A stretch of DNA of 60,808 bases. Source: an uncultured Pseudomonadota bacterium. Its GTDB lineage: Bacteria > Pseudomonadota > Alphaproteobacteria > RF32 > CAG-239. Made by a program: the position numbers and the translations under genes. The notes under the pieces were generated by a model that was not told where the DNA came from, did not search any database, and saw only the letters and a program-made list of their open reading frames with translations. The stretch lies in the NCBI GenBank assembly GCA_949295005.1, contig CASFJL010000004.1, positions 1 to 60,808 on the forward strand. Direction: 5' to 3'. This document shows positions 41,687 to 50,862 of this stretch, in pieces. The first letter of the stretch is position 1. The number at the start of each line of letters is the position of its first letter.

Positions 41687-43147
41687 TTAATCCTCATCAT
41701 CTTCATTTTCAATTTCGGCAATCTGTTCAGCAATTTCATCAGAAACTTCTGCAAATCTAGGACCTTCAAATTTTTCCAAATAAAGATGCCATTTTTTAGT
41801 TGCAAAAGCACCACATTGTTCGCAAACGGCTTCCCATTCATGAGATGCATGACCGCAATCATCACAAACCCAAGCGGCATCTTCATCGCATTGGTCGATT
41901 CGTTTGCGCCATTCGGCAGCGGCCTTTTTATTATTATTTCCTTTTTCTTCATAAATAGCCATCAATTCACAAATTTTCTTAGTGCAAGGATTATTTATAA
42001 TAAACATATCAATCTCAGCTTTAGCCTTTTTCCATAATCCACCTTGAATAGCCAACTCTGCAATAAGCAAATTATTCAAAGAGGGGCGCAATCCGTTAAT
42101 TTGAGCCAAAGATTCAACTTTTTTAATTTTATCCAACAAATCATCTTCGGGATTAAGAGCCAAATATTCATAAGCCAAAACATCAACCGGATTTCTTCTC
42201 CAGGTTTCCATCAAAACATGAGAAGCTTTTCTAATCTGATTATCATTATTTTTATAATAATGAGCCAAAGCAACGGCAGCCGGAACCAAAGTTGGATCTG
42301 TATCTAAAGATTGGCTTGCATATCTGAAAAAATTAACATCATCTTCTTTTGCTTTAAATTCATTAGCCATTTCCAACAAAACAATAGCTTTGCTGCGATT
42401 ATAATTAAACTTGCTGACCATTTTTTTCTTCAAGCCGGCTTCCAATACCTGCAAAGCGCCATCCCAATCTTTTGCCTTTGCGCGGAGTTCAAAAGCGCTT
42501 TCAATAACCCAGTACAAATCTTGGCGCAACTCATAGGCTTTATTAACACTTTCCAAAGCTTCTTTAAACTCTTTCTTTTGAGTCTGAGCTTCAACGGCAG
42601 CTTTCAAACCAATCAATTGAACATTTTCATTTTTAACCAATTTGGCAGAAAGTTTTTCCATTTTATCAAAATCTTTCTCACCCTTATAAATTTTCATTTT
42701 CAAAACATCAATAATAGGGTCATTACCAATAATTTTTTTCAATTTATTCAAAGAAGAACGAGCTTCTTTCATATCACCTGCGGTAATAGAAGTCATGGCT
42801 TGCAAAACCAAGAGCATGGAATTATCAAAATCATGACGATTAATAATCATTTTTTCACTAATTTTTCCGGCCAAAACATCAATAGCGGCATTTTCATCAG
42901 TATTATCATTAAAGACCGAGGTTCTATAAACTTCTTTAAGCTGAGCCTTTTGAACACGGCGAATAATTCTGGTTATAAAATCTATAACCGCAAAAATAAC
43001 CAACAAAAAGAGCATGGCTTCTGGGATAGAAAATTCAAAATAAATTTTTCTCCAGCTCACAGCCACCAGACTTGATCTATCCATCATCCATAGAGTAAAA
43101 GTAAAGATAAGCCCCAAAAAGATAAATATTGATGTTTTTCTAGTCAT
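41687..43147 (-). CDS. HemY-like TPR membrane protein with zinc ribbon
   Basis: A 486-residue protein. Two membrane helices at about 7-22 and 44-62, followed by a long TPR-type helical region (100-410), match the N-terminal domain and layout of the proteobacterial HemY family, whose link to heme synthesis is by operon position. Near the C-terminus, Cys428/Cys431 and Cys442/Cys445 form a rubredoxin- or ribbon-like zinc site, as in some alphaproteobacterial members and in LapB. The end is very acidic. It overlaps mic60 upstream by eight bases. Not the protoporphyrinogen oxidase also called HemY. Confidence 0.87.
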   Translation of the reverse strand: MTRKTSIFIFLGLIFTFTLWMMDRSSLVAVSWRKIYFEFSIPEAMLFLLVIFAVIDFITRIIRRVQKAQLKEVYRTSVFNDNTDENAAIDVLAGKISEKMIINRHDFDNSMLLVLQAMTSITAGDMKEARSSLNKLKKIIGNDPIIDVLKMKIYKGEKDFDKMEKLSAKLVKNENVQLIGLKAAVEAQTQKKEFKEALESVNKAYELRQDLYWVIESAFELRAKAKDWDGALQVLEAGLKKKMVSKFNYNRSKAIVLLEMANEFKAKEDDVNFFRYASQSLDTDPTLVPAAVALAHYYKNNDNQIRKASHVLMETWRRNPVDVLAYEYLALNPEDDLLDKIKKVESLAQINGLRPSLNNLLIAELAIQGGLWKKAKAEIDMFIINNPCTKKICELMAIYEEKGNNNKKAAAEWRKRIDQCDEDAAWVCDDCGHASHEWEAVCEQCGAFATKKWHLYLEKFEGPRFAEVSDEIAEQIAEIENEDDED

Positions 43148-44126
43148 TTTTTATTTCCTTTTTAATAAAATTGACCTTCAAAGAAGCCAAATAAAAAACA
43201 GATATTTTAGAAACAGCTTCGTCAAAAGCAATTTTTTGTTCTGCCTTTTTCATCCAACCAAGCAAATCTGCATTATTGAGCAAATTTTGATTAGGAAGAT
43301 ATTTAAGTTCTAACACAGCTTTTTTAATATTTCCTGAATTTACCAAAATTTTTATATTATTTAATTGAGAAAAGAAATTTTCATCGGGTGTATTTTGATT
43401 TTTTTTCTGAATTTTAATATATTCACCTAACTTATTGTTTAATCTATCTTTCCATGTTTTTTCAGATTCATTTTTATATTTATCTAAAATTTGTTGATAA
43501 ATTTCAGGAAAAGACTGCATTAAATAAGCCTGACCATACACACCCTCAACACTTGCTTGTTTAATAACCAAAAGAGGTTGCTGAATTTCCGGCGTATCTT
43601 GAGCCAATTGATTTAATATTTCTGCCTCATACACAAAACTTCCACCATTTTCGGCACTATTTTTAACCATCATGGTAGCGGTTAACAAGATGGCGCTTTT
43701 ATCTGTAATTTTGTTCAATTTATCAAGCTGAAATTCAGCCTTATCCAATCTGGTTAACAAGCCCAAAACCACCGCCACATCGGCCTTTGAATTAATAATA
43801 TTTTGATTAATATTTTCCAAGTTCTCAAAACGCTTTTCCAACAAAGCACCGTCAACTTGATTTTCTTGCTTGTTTTGAATTGCATTGAGCTGCATTTTAA
43901 GAGAAGCAACTTCCCTTTGGAGTAGATTTAACTGATTAACTTCTTCTTGTTTTGATTCGTTTGCAAAAACTGCCTCTATTTTTTGCAAAATTTGTGGATT
44001 TTTCCAAATACCGTAACCACCAAGAGCAACCACCCCGCACAAAAGAACTGTTGCACCAAACTTTTTTGCAGAATTTTTATTAGTCTTAATCTGCTCTTTT
44101 TCAACAACCGTTTTATCTTCAGCCAT
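43140..44126 (-). CDS. Mic60/mitofilin-family inner-membrane protein
   Basis: A 328-residue protein with one membrane helix at about 23-41 after a Lys/Glu-rich cytoplasmic start, a coiled coil at about 60-135, and a helical C-terminal part ending in a mitofilin-like segment (K-A-V-L-E-L-K-Y-L-P). Alphaproteobacterial homologs of mitochondrial Mic60 sit next to hemY, exactly as here, and shape membrane folds in photosynthetic species. Sequence similarity is weak in this family, so the call rests on topology and position. AAGGAA lies before the ATG. It heads the operon and is divergent from tsaD. Confidence 0.83.
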   Translation of the reverse strand: MAEDKTVVEKEQIKTNKNSAKKFGATVLLCGVVALGGYGIWKNPQILQKIEAVFANESKQEEVNQLNLLQREVASLKMQLNAIQNKQENQVDGALLEKRFENLENINQNIINSKADVAVVLGLLTRLDKAEFQLDKLNKITDKSAILLTATMMVKNSAENGGSFVYEAEILNQLAQDTPEIQQPLLVIKQASVEGVYGQAYLMQSFPEIYQQILDKYKNESEKTWKDRLNNKLGEYIKIQKKNQNTPDENFFSQLNNIKILVNSGNIKKAVLELKYLPNQNLLNNADLLGWMKKAEQKIAFDEAVSKISVFYLASLKVNFIKKEIKND

Positions 44127-44207
44127 ATCAAAATTCCTTATTTGCTATTTTTATTTTATTAGTGTATATAAATAAAAAAAACTTTCAATAAAAACTGGAA
44201 AAAAGTA

Positions 44208-45287
44208 ATGTATGTTTTAGGAATTGAGAGCAGTTGTGATGAAACGGCTGCTGCCATTGTGAATGAAAAAAAAGAAATCATCAGTCAATCATTGTGGACA
44301 CAAATAGAAGACCACAAAGTTTTTGGTGGTGTTGTTCCCGAAATTGCTGCCAGAGCACATCTGGAACATATTGATGAAATTATCAATCACACACTGCAAA
44401 AAGCCAATTTACAACCTGAAGATATTGATGCTTTTGCCGCCTCTTCCGGACCGGGGTTAATTGGTGGTGTGGTTATTGGTGTTATGGCCGCCAAAGCTCT
44501 TTGCTTAGCCTTAAACAAACCCTTTATTGCCGTCAATCATTTGGAAGGTCACGCTTTAGCCCCCAGATTGACCGGAGATGTAAAATATCCATATTTGCTT
44601 CTTTTGGTTTCAGGCGGACATTGCCAAATTCTTATCGTAAAAGGCGTTGGTGATTTTGAACGCTTGGGCACCACGATTGATGATGCCGCAGGAGAAGCTT
44701 TTGATAAAGTTTCCAAAATGCTCAATTTAGGATACCCTGGCGGACCAATGATTGAAAAAATGGCCGAAATCGGAGATGAAGACAGATTCGTTTTACCTCA
44801 TCCGTTAGCAAATTCGGGGGACTGTAATCTTTCTTTTTCAGGTCTTAAAACTGCTGTTAGAAAAATCATTGAATCATACTCTCCAGACGGTGATATCAAA
44901 AACAGCATATTAGATAAAAAAGACACGGCAGATATTTGCGCCAGCTTTCAAAAAGCCGTCGCCGACAGTTTGATTCACAAGCTTGAAAAAGCCATAAAAA
45001 TATTCAAACAAAAATACCCAGAAGGCAAAGATATTGTAGTTTCCGGAGGTGTTGCCGCCAACACATATTTGCGTAAAAAAATGGCTGCTTTAGCTGAAAA
45101 TGAAGGTTTGATTTTTTCTGCCCCGCCTATTCGTTTTTGCACGGACAACGGAGTTATGATTGCTTGGGCCGGAATGGAGCGTTTTCAAAAAGGTCTGTTT
45201 AATGAATTAGACTTCAAACCAAGACCTCGCTGGCCGTTAGATGAAAACGCCCCCAAAGCGGCCGGAGCCGGAGGCGTTAAGGCATGA
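44208..45287 (+). CDS. tsaD: tRNA N6-adenosine threonylcarbamoyltransferase TsaD
   Basis: A 359-residue ASKHA-fold enzyme. G-I-E-S-S-C-D-E-T at 5-13, metal ligands His111 and His115 in H-L-E-G-H, S-G-G-H near 135 and the late F-C-T-D-N-G-V-M-I-A with the metal-binding Asp are all present. With TsaB and TsaE it transfers threonylcarbamoyl to A37 of tRNAs reading ANN codons. It is slightly longer than usual because of a Gly/Ala/Lys tail. The stop overlaps the nth start by four bases (ATGA). Confidence 0.98.
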   Translation: MYVLGIESSCDETAAAIVNEKKEIISQSLWTQIEDHKVFGGVVPEIAARAHLEHIDEIINHTLQKANLQPEDIDAFAASSGPGLIGGVVIGVMAAKALCLALNKPFIAVNHLEGHALAPRLTGDVKYPYLLLLVSGGHCQILIVKGVGDFERLGTTIDDAAGEAFDKVSKMLNLGYPGGPMIEKMAEIGDEDRFVLPHPLANSGDCNLSFSGLKTAVRKIIESYSPDGDIKNSILDKKDTADICASFQKAVADSLIHKLEKAIKIFKQKYPEGKDIVVSGGVAANTYLRKKMAALAENEGLIFSAPPIRFCTDNGVMIAWAGMERFQKGLFNELDFKPRPRWPLDENAPKAAGAGGVKA

Positions 45288-45919
45288 GAAACAAACAAGA
45301 CATTTTAGATATTATGGCCATTTTTCAAGCCAAAGACCCCAACCCCAGATGCGAGCTAGATTACACAAACGCCTTCACTCTCTTGGTTGCTGTTGTCTTA
45401 TCGGCACAAAGCACGGATAAAGGTGTTAACAAAGCCACCAAAGATTTATTCGCCGTTGCCGACACACCACAAAAGATGGCTGATTTAGGCTTAGAAAAAA
45501 TAAAAGAATATATTAAAACCATTGGACTATATAATAATAAAGCCAAAAACATTTTGGCCTTAAGCCAAGAACTGGTCAGCAAATATCACGGCATTGTCCC
45601 TAAAGACCGCGAAGCTTTGGAAGCCCTCCCCGGTGTGGGCAGAAAAACCGCCAATGTTGTCTTAAATGTATGGTTCAATCAACCTACACTGGCCGTAGAT
45701 ACCCATGTGATGCGCATTTCTCAAAGATTAGGTTTCAGCAACGGGAAAACACCTCTGGCCATAGAACAAGATTTAATGAAGGTCTTGCCGTTGGAATATG
45801 TAAAAAACGCCAACCATTGGCTGGTATTATTCGGACGTTATATTTGCAAGGCGCAAAAACCAGATTGCCCTAATTGCCCAATTGCATCTTATTGCCACAG
45901 CAAAGACAAAAAACTTTAA
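45284..45919 (+). CDS. nth: Endonuclease III
   Basis: A 211-residue DNA glycosylase/AP lyase acting on oxidised pyrimidines. L-P-G-V-G-R-K-T-A is the helix-hairpin-helix with catalytic Lys121, and A-V-D-T-H holds catalytic Asp139. The 4Fe-4S motif C-x6-C-x2-C-x5-C lies in C-K-A-Q-K-P-D-C-P-N-C-P-I-A-S-Y-C near the end. Length and spacing match E. coli Nth (Lys120, Asp138). Translationally coupled to tsaD. Confidence 0.98.
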   Translation: MRNKQDILDIMAIFQAKDPNPRCELDYTNAFTLLVAVVLSAQSTDKGVNKATKDLFAVADTPQKMADLGLEKIKEYIKTIGLYNNKAKNILALSQELVSKYHGIVPKDREALEALPGVGRKTANVVLNVWFNQPTLAVDTHVMRISQRLGFSNGKTPLAIEQDLMKVLPLEYVKNANHWLVLFGRYICKAQKPDCPNCPIASYCHSKDKKL

Positions 45920-45920
45920 T

Positions 45921-45950
45921 AAAAAAAGAGGATTTTCATCCTCTTTTTTT
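45921..45950. terminator. Bidirectional terminator
   Basis: AAAAAAAGAGGAT (45921-45933) pairs with ATCCTCTTTTTTT (45938-45950). It lies between the convergent nth and lptG genes, touching both stop codons. Confidence 0.9.
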
Positions 45951-47059
45951 TAACCGTCTTCTAAGTGCAATAAAATAGAAATACTAATAAAAGAAGCCAC
46001 CAAAGTCGGCGTACAAACGGCTAAAAATGCCGGTATATTTCCACTCAAACCAAAAGCATAAATAAGTTGAGACATAAAATAAACCACAAAACCGGTAGTA
46101 ATCCCTCCCACAATCAAATACATCACGCCGCCTCTACGATTATTGGGTCGCAAGGCAAACAAAGCGGCCACCAACACCAAAGAACACAATAAGAAAGGAG
46201 AAACCAATAAAGAATAAAAACGCATTTTGTGCTTTTGCGCAGAAAAACCTGAAGACTCATAAAATTGAATTATAGCAGGCAAATTCCAAAAAGAAATAGC
46301 ATCCGGCTCAACAAAATTTTCTTTAATTCTATCCAATGTCAAAGCAGACTTATATTTCAGGCTATTTTTAGATTCGATTGGTTTTCCAGCTTCATAAATC
46401 TGCACATCTCGCAAATCAAAATAACCGTCATTTAACTTAGCGGCAAAAGCCTCGTAACGTCTTATTGGTTGAGATTGTCTATCCATCTCCAAAATACTGA
46501 CATCTCTTAAAAAGACAGAATCTTTACCTTCTTGTCTGGCAGATTTAGCCTGCATCACTTGAAAAGTGTCTTCAGAAACAGCTTCTCTCATCCACAAACC
46601 TTTGTCAGAAAACAACACGGCATTAGGATTTCTTGTATCAAAGCGATAATCCAAAGTTTCATAAATTTCATACATTTTAGCGGCAATCGGGTTGACCAAA
46701 GCCACATTAACAACACCCACCATAAACACGGCAAACAAAACAGGTGTTAAAAAGCCCCAAATTGATACACCCGCCGCACGGATAATAACAAATTCATTAC
46801 TTTTGCTCACACGCCAAAACGTAACCATGGAAGCAATCATCATCACAAATGGAAAAACCATATCCATGGTTCTGGGCATTTTTGTCAGACCAATTTGCAA
46901 CAAAAACCAAAAGGTAACATCTTCACGCCCCGATGCTTTGCGCAAGAGTTCAACCATCTCAAACATCAAGACCACGCCCATCACCATAAAGAGGACGGAC
47001 AAAAAATTAAAAACAATTTGTTTAGCCAAATAACGGCCGAGAATAGATTTTGGATTCAT
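45950..47059 (-). CDS. lptG: LptG, LPS export permease
   Basis: A 369-residue YjgP/YjgQ-family permease of the LptB2FGC complex, which lifts lipopolysaccharide from the inner membrane. Three N-terminal helices (with L-F-M-V-M-G-V-V-L-M-F and the coupling segment P-R-T-M-D-M-V-F-P-F), a periplasmic beta-jellyroll (about 120-265) and three C-terminal helices are evident. R-Y-L-A-K-Q near the start is conserved. The usual partner lptF is not adjacent. It is 53 bases downstream of cysK. Confidence 0.93.
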   Translation of the reverse strand: MNPKSILGRYLAKQIVFNFLSVLFMVMGVVLMFEMVELLRKASGREDVTFWFLLQIGLTKMPRTMDMVFPFVMMIASMVTFWRVSKSNEFVIIRAAGVSIWGFLTPVLFAVFMVGVVNVALVNPIAAKMYEIYETLDYRFDTRNPNAVLFSDKGLWMREAVSEDTFQVMQAKSARQEGKDSVFLRDVSILEMDRQSQPIRRYEAFAAKLNDGYFDLRDVQIYEAGKPIESKNSLKYKSALTLDRIKENFVEPDAISFWNLPAIIQFYESSGFSAQKHKMRFYSLLVSPFLLCSLVLVAALFALRPNNRRGGVMYLIVGGITTGFVVYFMSQLIYAFGLSGNIPAFLAVCTPTLVASFISISILLHLEDG

Positions 47060-47112
47060 TTTATTTTAACTTTAATTTTTTTCAAAACACCACAAAATTT
47101 ATCAAAAATGAA

Positions 47113-48039
47113 TTATTCGTCAAGCATAGATAAATAGCGTTCTATACTATCTGGCAAAATCACCACAATATTTTTTCCCTTCATTTCGGGACGTTGACCA
47201 AGTTTAACCGCTGCAAATAAAGCCGCACCGGCTGAAATTCCGGCAGCAACACCTTCCAAACAAGCCACATCTTTAGCCATTTTCAAAGCCTCATCATCGC
47301 TTATATCCATTATTTCACTGACCAATGATGCATCATAAAACTGAGGAACAAAACCAGCGCCAATCCCCGGAATTTTATGAGCACCGGCTTCTTTACCGTT
47401 CAAAACCGCACTGGAGGCCGGCTCAACACCAACCACATACAAATCAGGATTATATGTTTTCAAAGTAGAAGCCACACCGCTCAGTGTGCCGGAAGTTCCG
47501 ACCGCAGCCACAAAAGCATCTACATTTCCGGAAGTATCTTCAATAATCTCAATACTGGTAGAAAACCTGTGCGCATCAGGATTCGCTTCATTTGAAAACT
47601 GGCTCAATAATATTACGTTTGGATTTTTTTCAGCCAGCATATCTGCTTTAGCCAAAGCACCTTTCATTCCATCTTCGGCAGGGGTCAAAATCACCTCTGC
47701 ACCCAAATGTCTCATTAACAAGATTCTCTCTTTGGTCATATTTTCAGGCATGGTAATAACCAACTTATAACCCTTAGCAGCGCAAATTCCGGCCAACCCG
47801 ATACCGGTATTACCGCTTGTGGCTTCCACAAAAACGGTTTCGGCAGAAATGTTATGTTTTTTCTCAGCTTGTTCAATCATCTGCAAAGCCACGCGATCTT
47901 TAATTGAAAACAGTGGGTTCAAGAACTCGCACTTAGCCAGAATATTTGCTTTCACATGAAAATGTTTTGCCAAATGAGATAACTTCAGCATCGGTGTTTT
48001 ACCGACCAATTCTGTAATTGAGTTATAAATTTTTTTCAT
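47113..48039 (-). CDS. cysK: Cysteine synthase (O-acetylserine sulfhydrylase)
   Basis: A 308-residue PLP enzyme. The PLP lysine is Lys47 in N-P-L-F-S-I-K-D-R; T-S-G-N-T-G near 75-80 binds the substrate carboxylate; the phosphate loop reads G-T-S-G-T-L-S-G. It forms cysteine from O-acetylserine and sulfide. In most CysK proteins the lysine motif is S-V-K-D-R; S-I-K-D-R is a common variant. CysM and cystathionine synthase are alternatives, but length and loops favour CysK. GGAG lies before the ATG. Confidence 0.95.
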   Translation of the reverse strand: MKKIYNSITELVGKTPMLKLSHLAKHFHVKANILAKCEFLNPLFSIKDRVALQMIEQAEKKHNISAETVFVEATSGNTGIGLAGICAAKGYKLVITMPENMTKERILLMRHLGAEVILTPAEDGMKGALAKADMLAEKNPNVILLSQFSNEANPDAHRFSTSIEIIEDTSGNVDAFVAAVGTSGTLSGVASTLKTYNPDLYVVGVEPASSAVLNGKEAGAHKIPGIGAGFVPQFYDASLVSEIMDISDDEALKMAKDVACLEGVAAGISAGAALFAAVKLGQRPEMKGKNIVVILPDSIERYLSMLDE

Positions 48040-48147
48040 TTCTGCTCCAAAATAACGCTAAAATGTTTATAAAAGAGAATTAACACTTTTAATAGGAATA
48101 ACATTTCGTTAGTATTAACACAAAATATAAAAACATCAAACAAAGAA

Positions 48148-48708
48148 ATGAAAAAAAATAAAATAATATTTTATACATTGCTTTTAGTTTTTTTTGCCAA
48201 TCCGACTTTTAGTGCAAGTTTGGATGAAATTTATCGTGACATAATCAGAGATGACAACAGCGGCTATCTTCCCATATTTGTAAAAAACAGAACAAGACCA
48301 GAATTTTTATTTGAAGAAGAAATACAAAAAAGCCAAACACCACCGGCAACTCAAAACACATCACCTGTTGTTAATTTAACCAATGAATATAAAATAAAAG
48401 CAGATGCTCTCAAAGCAGAAGAAGAGCAATGGCAAGCCGCATTAACAGCAATAAAAAATAATAACATCACCCCAAAAGAATTAAAAACCTTAGATGACCA
48501 AGTTGCCAAAAACAACCCTCAGGCTATTGAAATAAAAGCATGGATGTTTGCCAAAGGATACGGCATCAAACAAGATTTAATATCTTCTTTTATATTATAT
48601 CGCAAAGCCGAAAAACTTGGTGTTAAAGACGCACTTAAAAACGCAGCTCAAGTATATAAAACCATGACCAGAGAGCAAAGAGAAAGCTTAGCTCAGGTAA
48701 AAGAATAA
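48148..48708 (+). CDS. Secreted Sel1-like repeat protein
   Basis: A 186-residue protein with a signal peptide (hydrophobic 7-18, N-P-T-F-S-A, cleavage near 23). The mature protein starts with a disordered, Pro/Thr-rich part (45-75), then helices. Residues about 128-165, K-A-W-M-F-A-K-G-Y-G-I-K-Q-D and S-F-I-L-Y-R-K-A-E-K-L-G, form one Sel1-like repeat, a helical protein-binding unit. Periplasmic. The partner is unknown. The start has no clear ribosome site. Confidence 0.75.
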   Translation: MKKNKIIFYTLLLVFFANPTFSASLDEIYRDIIRDDNSGYLPIFVKNRTRPEFLFEEEIQKSQTPPATQNTSPVVNLTNEYKIKADALKAEEEQWQAALTAIKNNNITPKELKTLDDQVAKNNPQAIEIKAWMFAKGYGIKQDLISSFILYRKAEKLGVKDALKNAAQVYKTMTREQRESLAQVKE

Positions 48709-48717
48709 ACCTCAGCT
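48690..48717. terminator. Possible shared weak terminator
   Basis: AGCTCAGGT (48690-48698) and ACCTCAGCT (48709-48717) form a stem with one mismatch over the two convergent stop codons, followed on the plus strand by four Ts. Weak compared with the other terminators. Confidence 0.4.
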
Positions 48718-49206
48718 TTTGTACATTTCTTTCAAAGCCAGCCAATGGGTATAATTAATTTTTGTTGTTCCGGCAATAATATCTTCAATTTTCACCCAAG
48801 CGGCAAAACCGTTTTCAGGCGTTTTCCATTTTTCATCTGAAGAATGAAAACCGTAAGAAGAAGCATCATAAAGAATAAATCTTTGCTCATAAATACAAAA
48901 AACACCTTTAGGTTTGGCATCACCGGCATAATAATTGATTGTTTGCAAAAAGTCTTTTTCACCATAATCAAGCATAAAATCTATTCCGGTTTCTTCATAA
49001 AGTTTTCTATACAAACAATCTCTGAAATCTTCTTTTCTATCCACTGTACCTCCCGGAAATTCGGGTACTTTAACCAAAGGAGGATACGTCAATAAAACCT
49101 TGTTATCCCAGACCAATATGGCAAAATATCCTTTTTGATGCATGGGAATAACATCATCACCGGCATATTTTTTTCTTCCGTATCTATCAAAAAAGATATT
49201 ACTCAT
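48712..49206 (-). CDS. NUDIX hydrolase-like protein with altered box
   Basis: A 164-residue protein. The Nudix box lies at 53-75: G-T-V-D-R-K-E then C-L-Y-R-K-L-Y-E-E-T-G-I. The consensus R-E-U-x-E-E reads R-K-L-Y-E-E, so the first glutamate is Lys68, while Glu71 and Glu72 remain. Members hydrolyse nucleoside diphosphates linked to another group; the change may reduce activity or reflect an unusual substrate. The substrate is unknown. The ATG overlaps the gmk stop by eight bases, so it belongs to the unit yicC-gmk-nudix. Confidence 0.85.
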   Translation of the reverse strand: MSNIFFDRYGRKKYAGDDVIPMHQKGYFAILVWDNKVLLTYPPLVKVPEFPGGTVDRKEDFRDCLYRKLYEETGIDFMLDYGEKDFLQTINYYAGDAKPKGVFCIYEQRFILYDASSYGFHSSDEKWKTPENGFAAWVKIEDIIAGTTKINYTHWLALKEMYKS

Positions 49207-49864
49207 GCAAAGATGCTTCCTTAATCAGTTCATTAACAAAATCATTCAAGCCGGTTTGGCGCACACGTTTCATTCTTTCACCGGAAATAATTTTTTGAAT
49301 TTTTGTTATTGTTTCTTCCACATTAACATTAACAATAACATAATCAAACTCATTCCAATGGCTCATTTTATCTAAAACCATCCCCATTCTTTTATCAATG
49401 AGTTCTTGGCTATCGGTACCGCGATTTTGCAATCTTTCACGCAGTTCTTTAATTGAAGGTGGCAACAAATAAATTGTAACCACATCATCAGGAGCTTTTG
49501 CGCGCATTTGACGAGCACCGACCCAATCCATATCAAAGAGCACGTCTTCACCCACATTCAAAAAGCTATCAACTTCCGAGCGCAAAGTTCCGTATCTGTT
49601 ACCATATTGAGAATCAACAAACTCATAAAAAGCATCTTGTTTCACATATTCATTATATTGCTCATCAGAAATAAAGTAATAATCCACACCGTCTTTTTCA
49701 CCTTCACGCGGAGCTCTGGTTGTAACGGAAACAGAAAATTTGATATTAGGATCTCTTTTCAAAATTTCTTTAGCAATAGTACCTTTACCCACGCCGGAAG
49801 GCCCTTCAATAATAAACATGGCACCACGACGAACTTGTTTTAATTTTTCAATAATTGCATTCAT
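49199..49864 (-). CDS. gmk: Guanylate kinase
   Basis: I prefer the ATG at 49864 (221 residues), with AGGA eight bases upstream; an ATG at 49882 adds six residues and would overlap yicC. P-loop E-G-P-S-G-V-G-K-G-T at about 20-29, the GMP-binding S-V-T-T-R-A-P-R-E-G-E and G-V-D-Y-Y-F segments and the lid R-L-Q-N-R-G are conserved. It phosphorylates GMP to GDP. Pairing with yicC upstream is a classic bacterial arrangement. Confidence 0.96.
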   Translation of the reverse strand: MNAIIEKLKQVRRGAMFIIEGPSGVGKGTIAKEILKRDPNIKFSVSVTTRAPREGEKDGVDYYFISDEQYNEYVKQDAFYEFVDSQYGNRYGTLRSEVDSFLNVGEDVLFDMDWVGARQMRAKAPDDVVTIYLLPPSIKELRERLQNRGTDSQELIDKRMGMVLDKMSHWNEFDYVIVNVNVEETITKIQKIISGERMKRVRQTGLNDFVNELIKEASLHE

Positions 49865-49874
49865 TTTTTTAATC

Positions 49875-50780
49875 CTATTCAATATTCTGTACTTGTTCTC
49901 TGAATTGTTCTATGAGAGTTTTTAACTGCATTCCCAAGTTTGTAAGCTCAATATCGCAAGACTTTGAGCAGGTTGTATTAGCTTCTCTATTAAGCTCTTG
50001 GCACAAAAAGTCTAATCTTCTGCCCACGGCCTCATCTTTATTTAACAAATCTTGAGCGGTTAAAATATGGGCTTTCAATCTATCCACTTCTTCCTGAATA
50101 TCGGCTTTTGCCACATACATGGCCACTTCTTGAGATAACCTGTCTTCAGAAACCGCATGGGACGGATCCAACAAAATTTCCAGCTGAGCCAACAACTTCT
50201 GTTTTATTTTTTCAGGTTGCGATTGAGCAATTATTTCAACTTTTTTGACTATATTATCAATATTTGACAGAATATCAAGCAAAGCTTTTTTTATTTTTTT
50301 TCCTTCTTCTTCTCTGTCTTTTTTTAGGTTCTTACAAGCATTTTCAAACACAGCCAACAATTGCTTTACCAAAATTGCGGTATCTTCCTCAGAAAGGGAT
50401 TCATCTTCAAAAGAAAAAACATTTTTTATATTAAGCAAATCTGTTGTTGAGGGTTTTTGCAGTTGATTAGGATAAGTTTCATACAGTTCAATAGCTTTTA
50501 ATGTCAAAACAGACAAGAGTTTGTCATCAATCACTATCTTTTGCGCAGACACATTAGAAGACAAATCCAAAAACACACTAAAACTTCCGCGGGTAAAATA
50601 TTTTTGCAAAATTTCTTTACATGCGGGCAACAAAGAAAACTCCAACCAAGACGGAAGCTTAAACTTCACATCCATAGACTTATTATTAACCGTTTTAATT
50701 TCCCAAAACCAATTAAAATCAGAATTATTCAGAAGACACTCCCCTTTTTCACGAGCAAAACCGGTCATACTCGCAATCAT
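49875..50780 (-). CDS. yicC: YicC family endoribonuclease
   Basis: A 301-residue YicC-like protein. The N-terminus S-M-T-G-F-A-R and the K-T-V-N-N-K-S-M-D-V-K-F-K-L-P segment, and the C-terminal G-R-R-L-D-F-L-C-Q-E-L-N-R-E-A-N-T motif, are the two conserved ends of the family (YicC_N and DUF1732). E. coli YicC promotes cleavage of small RNA RyhB, and the family is now regarded as endoribonucleases. AAGGAGG lies before the ATG. First gene of yicC-gmk-nudix. Confidence 0.94.
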   Translation of the reverse strand: MIASMTGFAREKGECLLNNSDFNWFWEIKTVNNKSMDVKFKLPSWLEFSLLPACKEILQKYFTRGSFSVFLDLSSNVSAQKIVIDDKLLSVLTLKAIELYETYPNQLQKPSTTDLLNIKNVFSFEDESLSEEDTAILVKQLLAVFENACKNLKKDREEEGKKIKKALLDILSNIDNIVKKVEIIAQSQPEKIKQKLLAQLEILLDPSHAVSEDRLSQEVAMYVAKADIQEEVDRLKAHILTAQDLLNKDEAVGRRLDFLCQELNREANTTCSKSCDIELTNLGMQLKTLIEQFREQVQNIE

Positions 50781-50862
50781 TTCCTTTATCCTCCTTAAAC
50801 TTTTTATTAGTATTTGCTTATTATACTTTCCAATCGTTAACAGTCATTTAAGGAAGAACAAA

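Noticed and set aside
42311..43075. 254-residue frame antisense to the hemY-like gene
   Set aside because: Phe/Asn/Ile-rich translation of the opposite strand of a long Lys/Glu-rich gene; no start signal.
41687..43147. Protoporphyrinogen oxidase HemY
   Set aside because: The protein has two membrane helices and TPR repeats, not an FAD-binding fold; it belongs to the other protein family that shares the name.
50521..50862. N-terminal extension of the SDR into yicC
   Set aside because: It runs antisense through yicC, while a good ribosome site precedes the ATG at 50863 and the cofactor motif then sits at residue 11 as usual.
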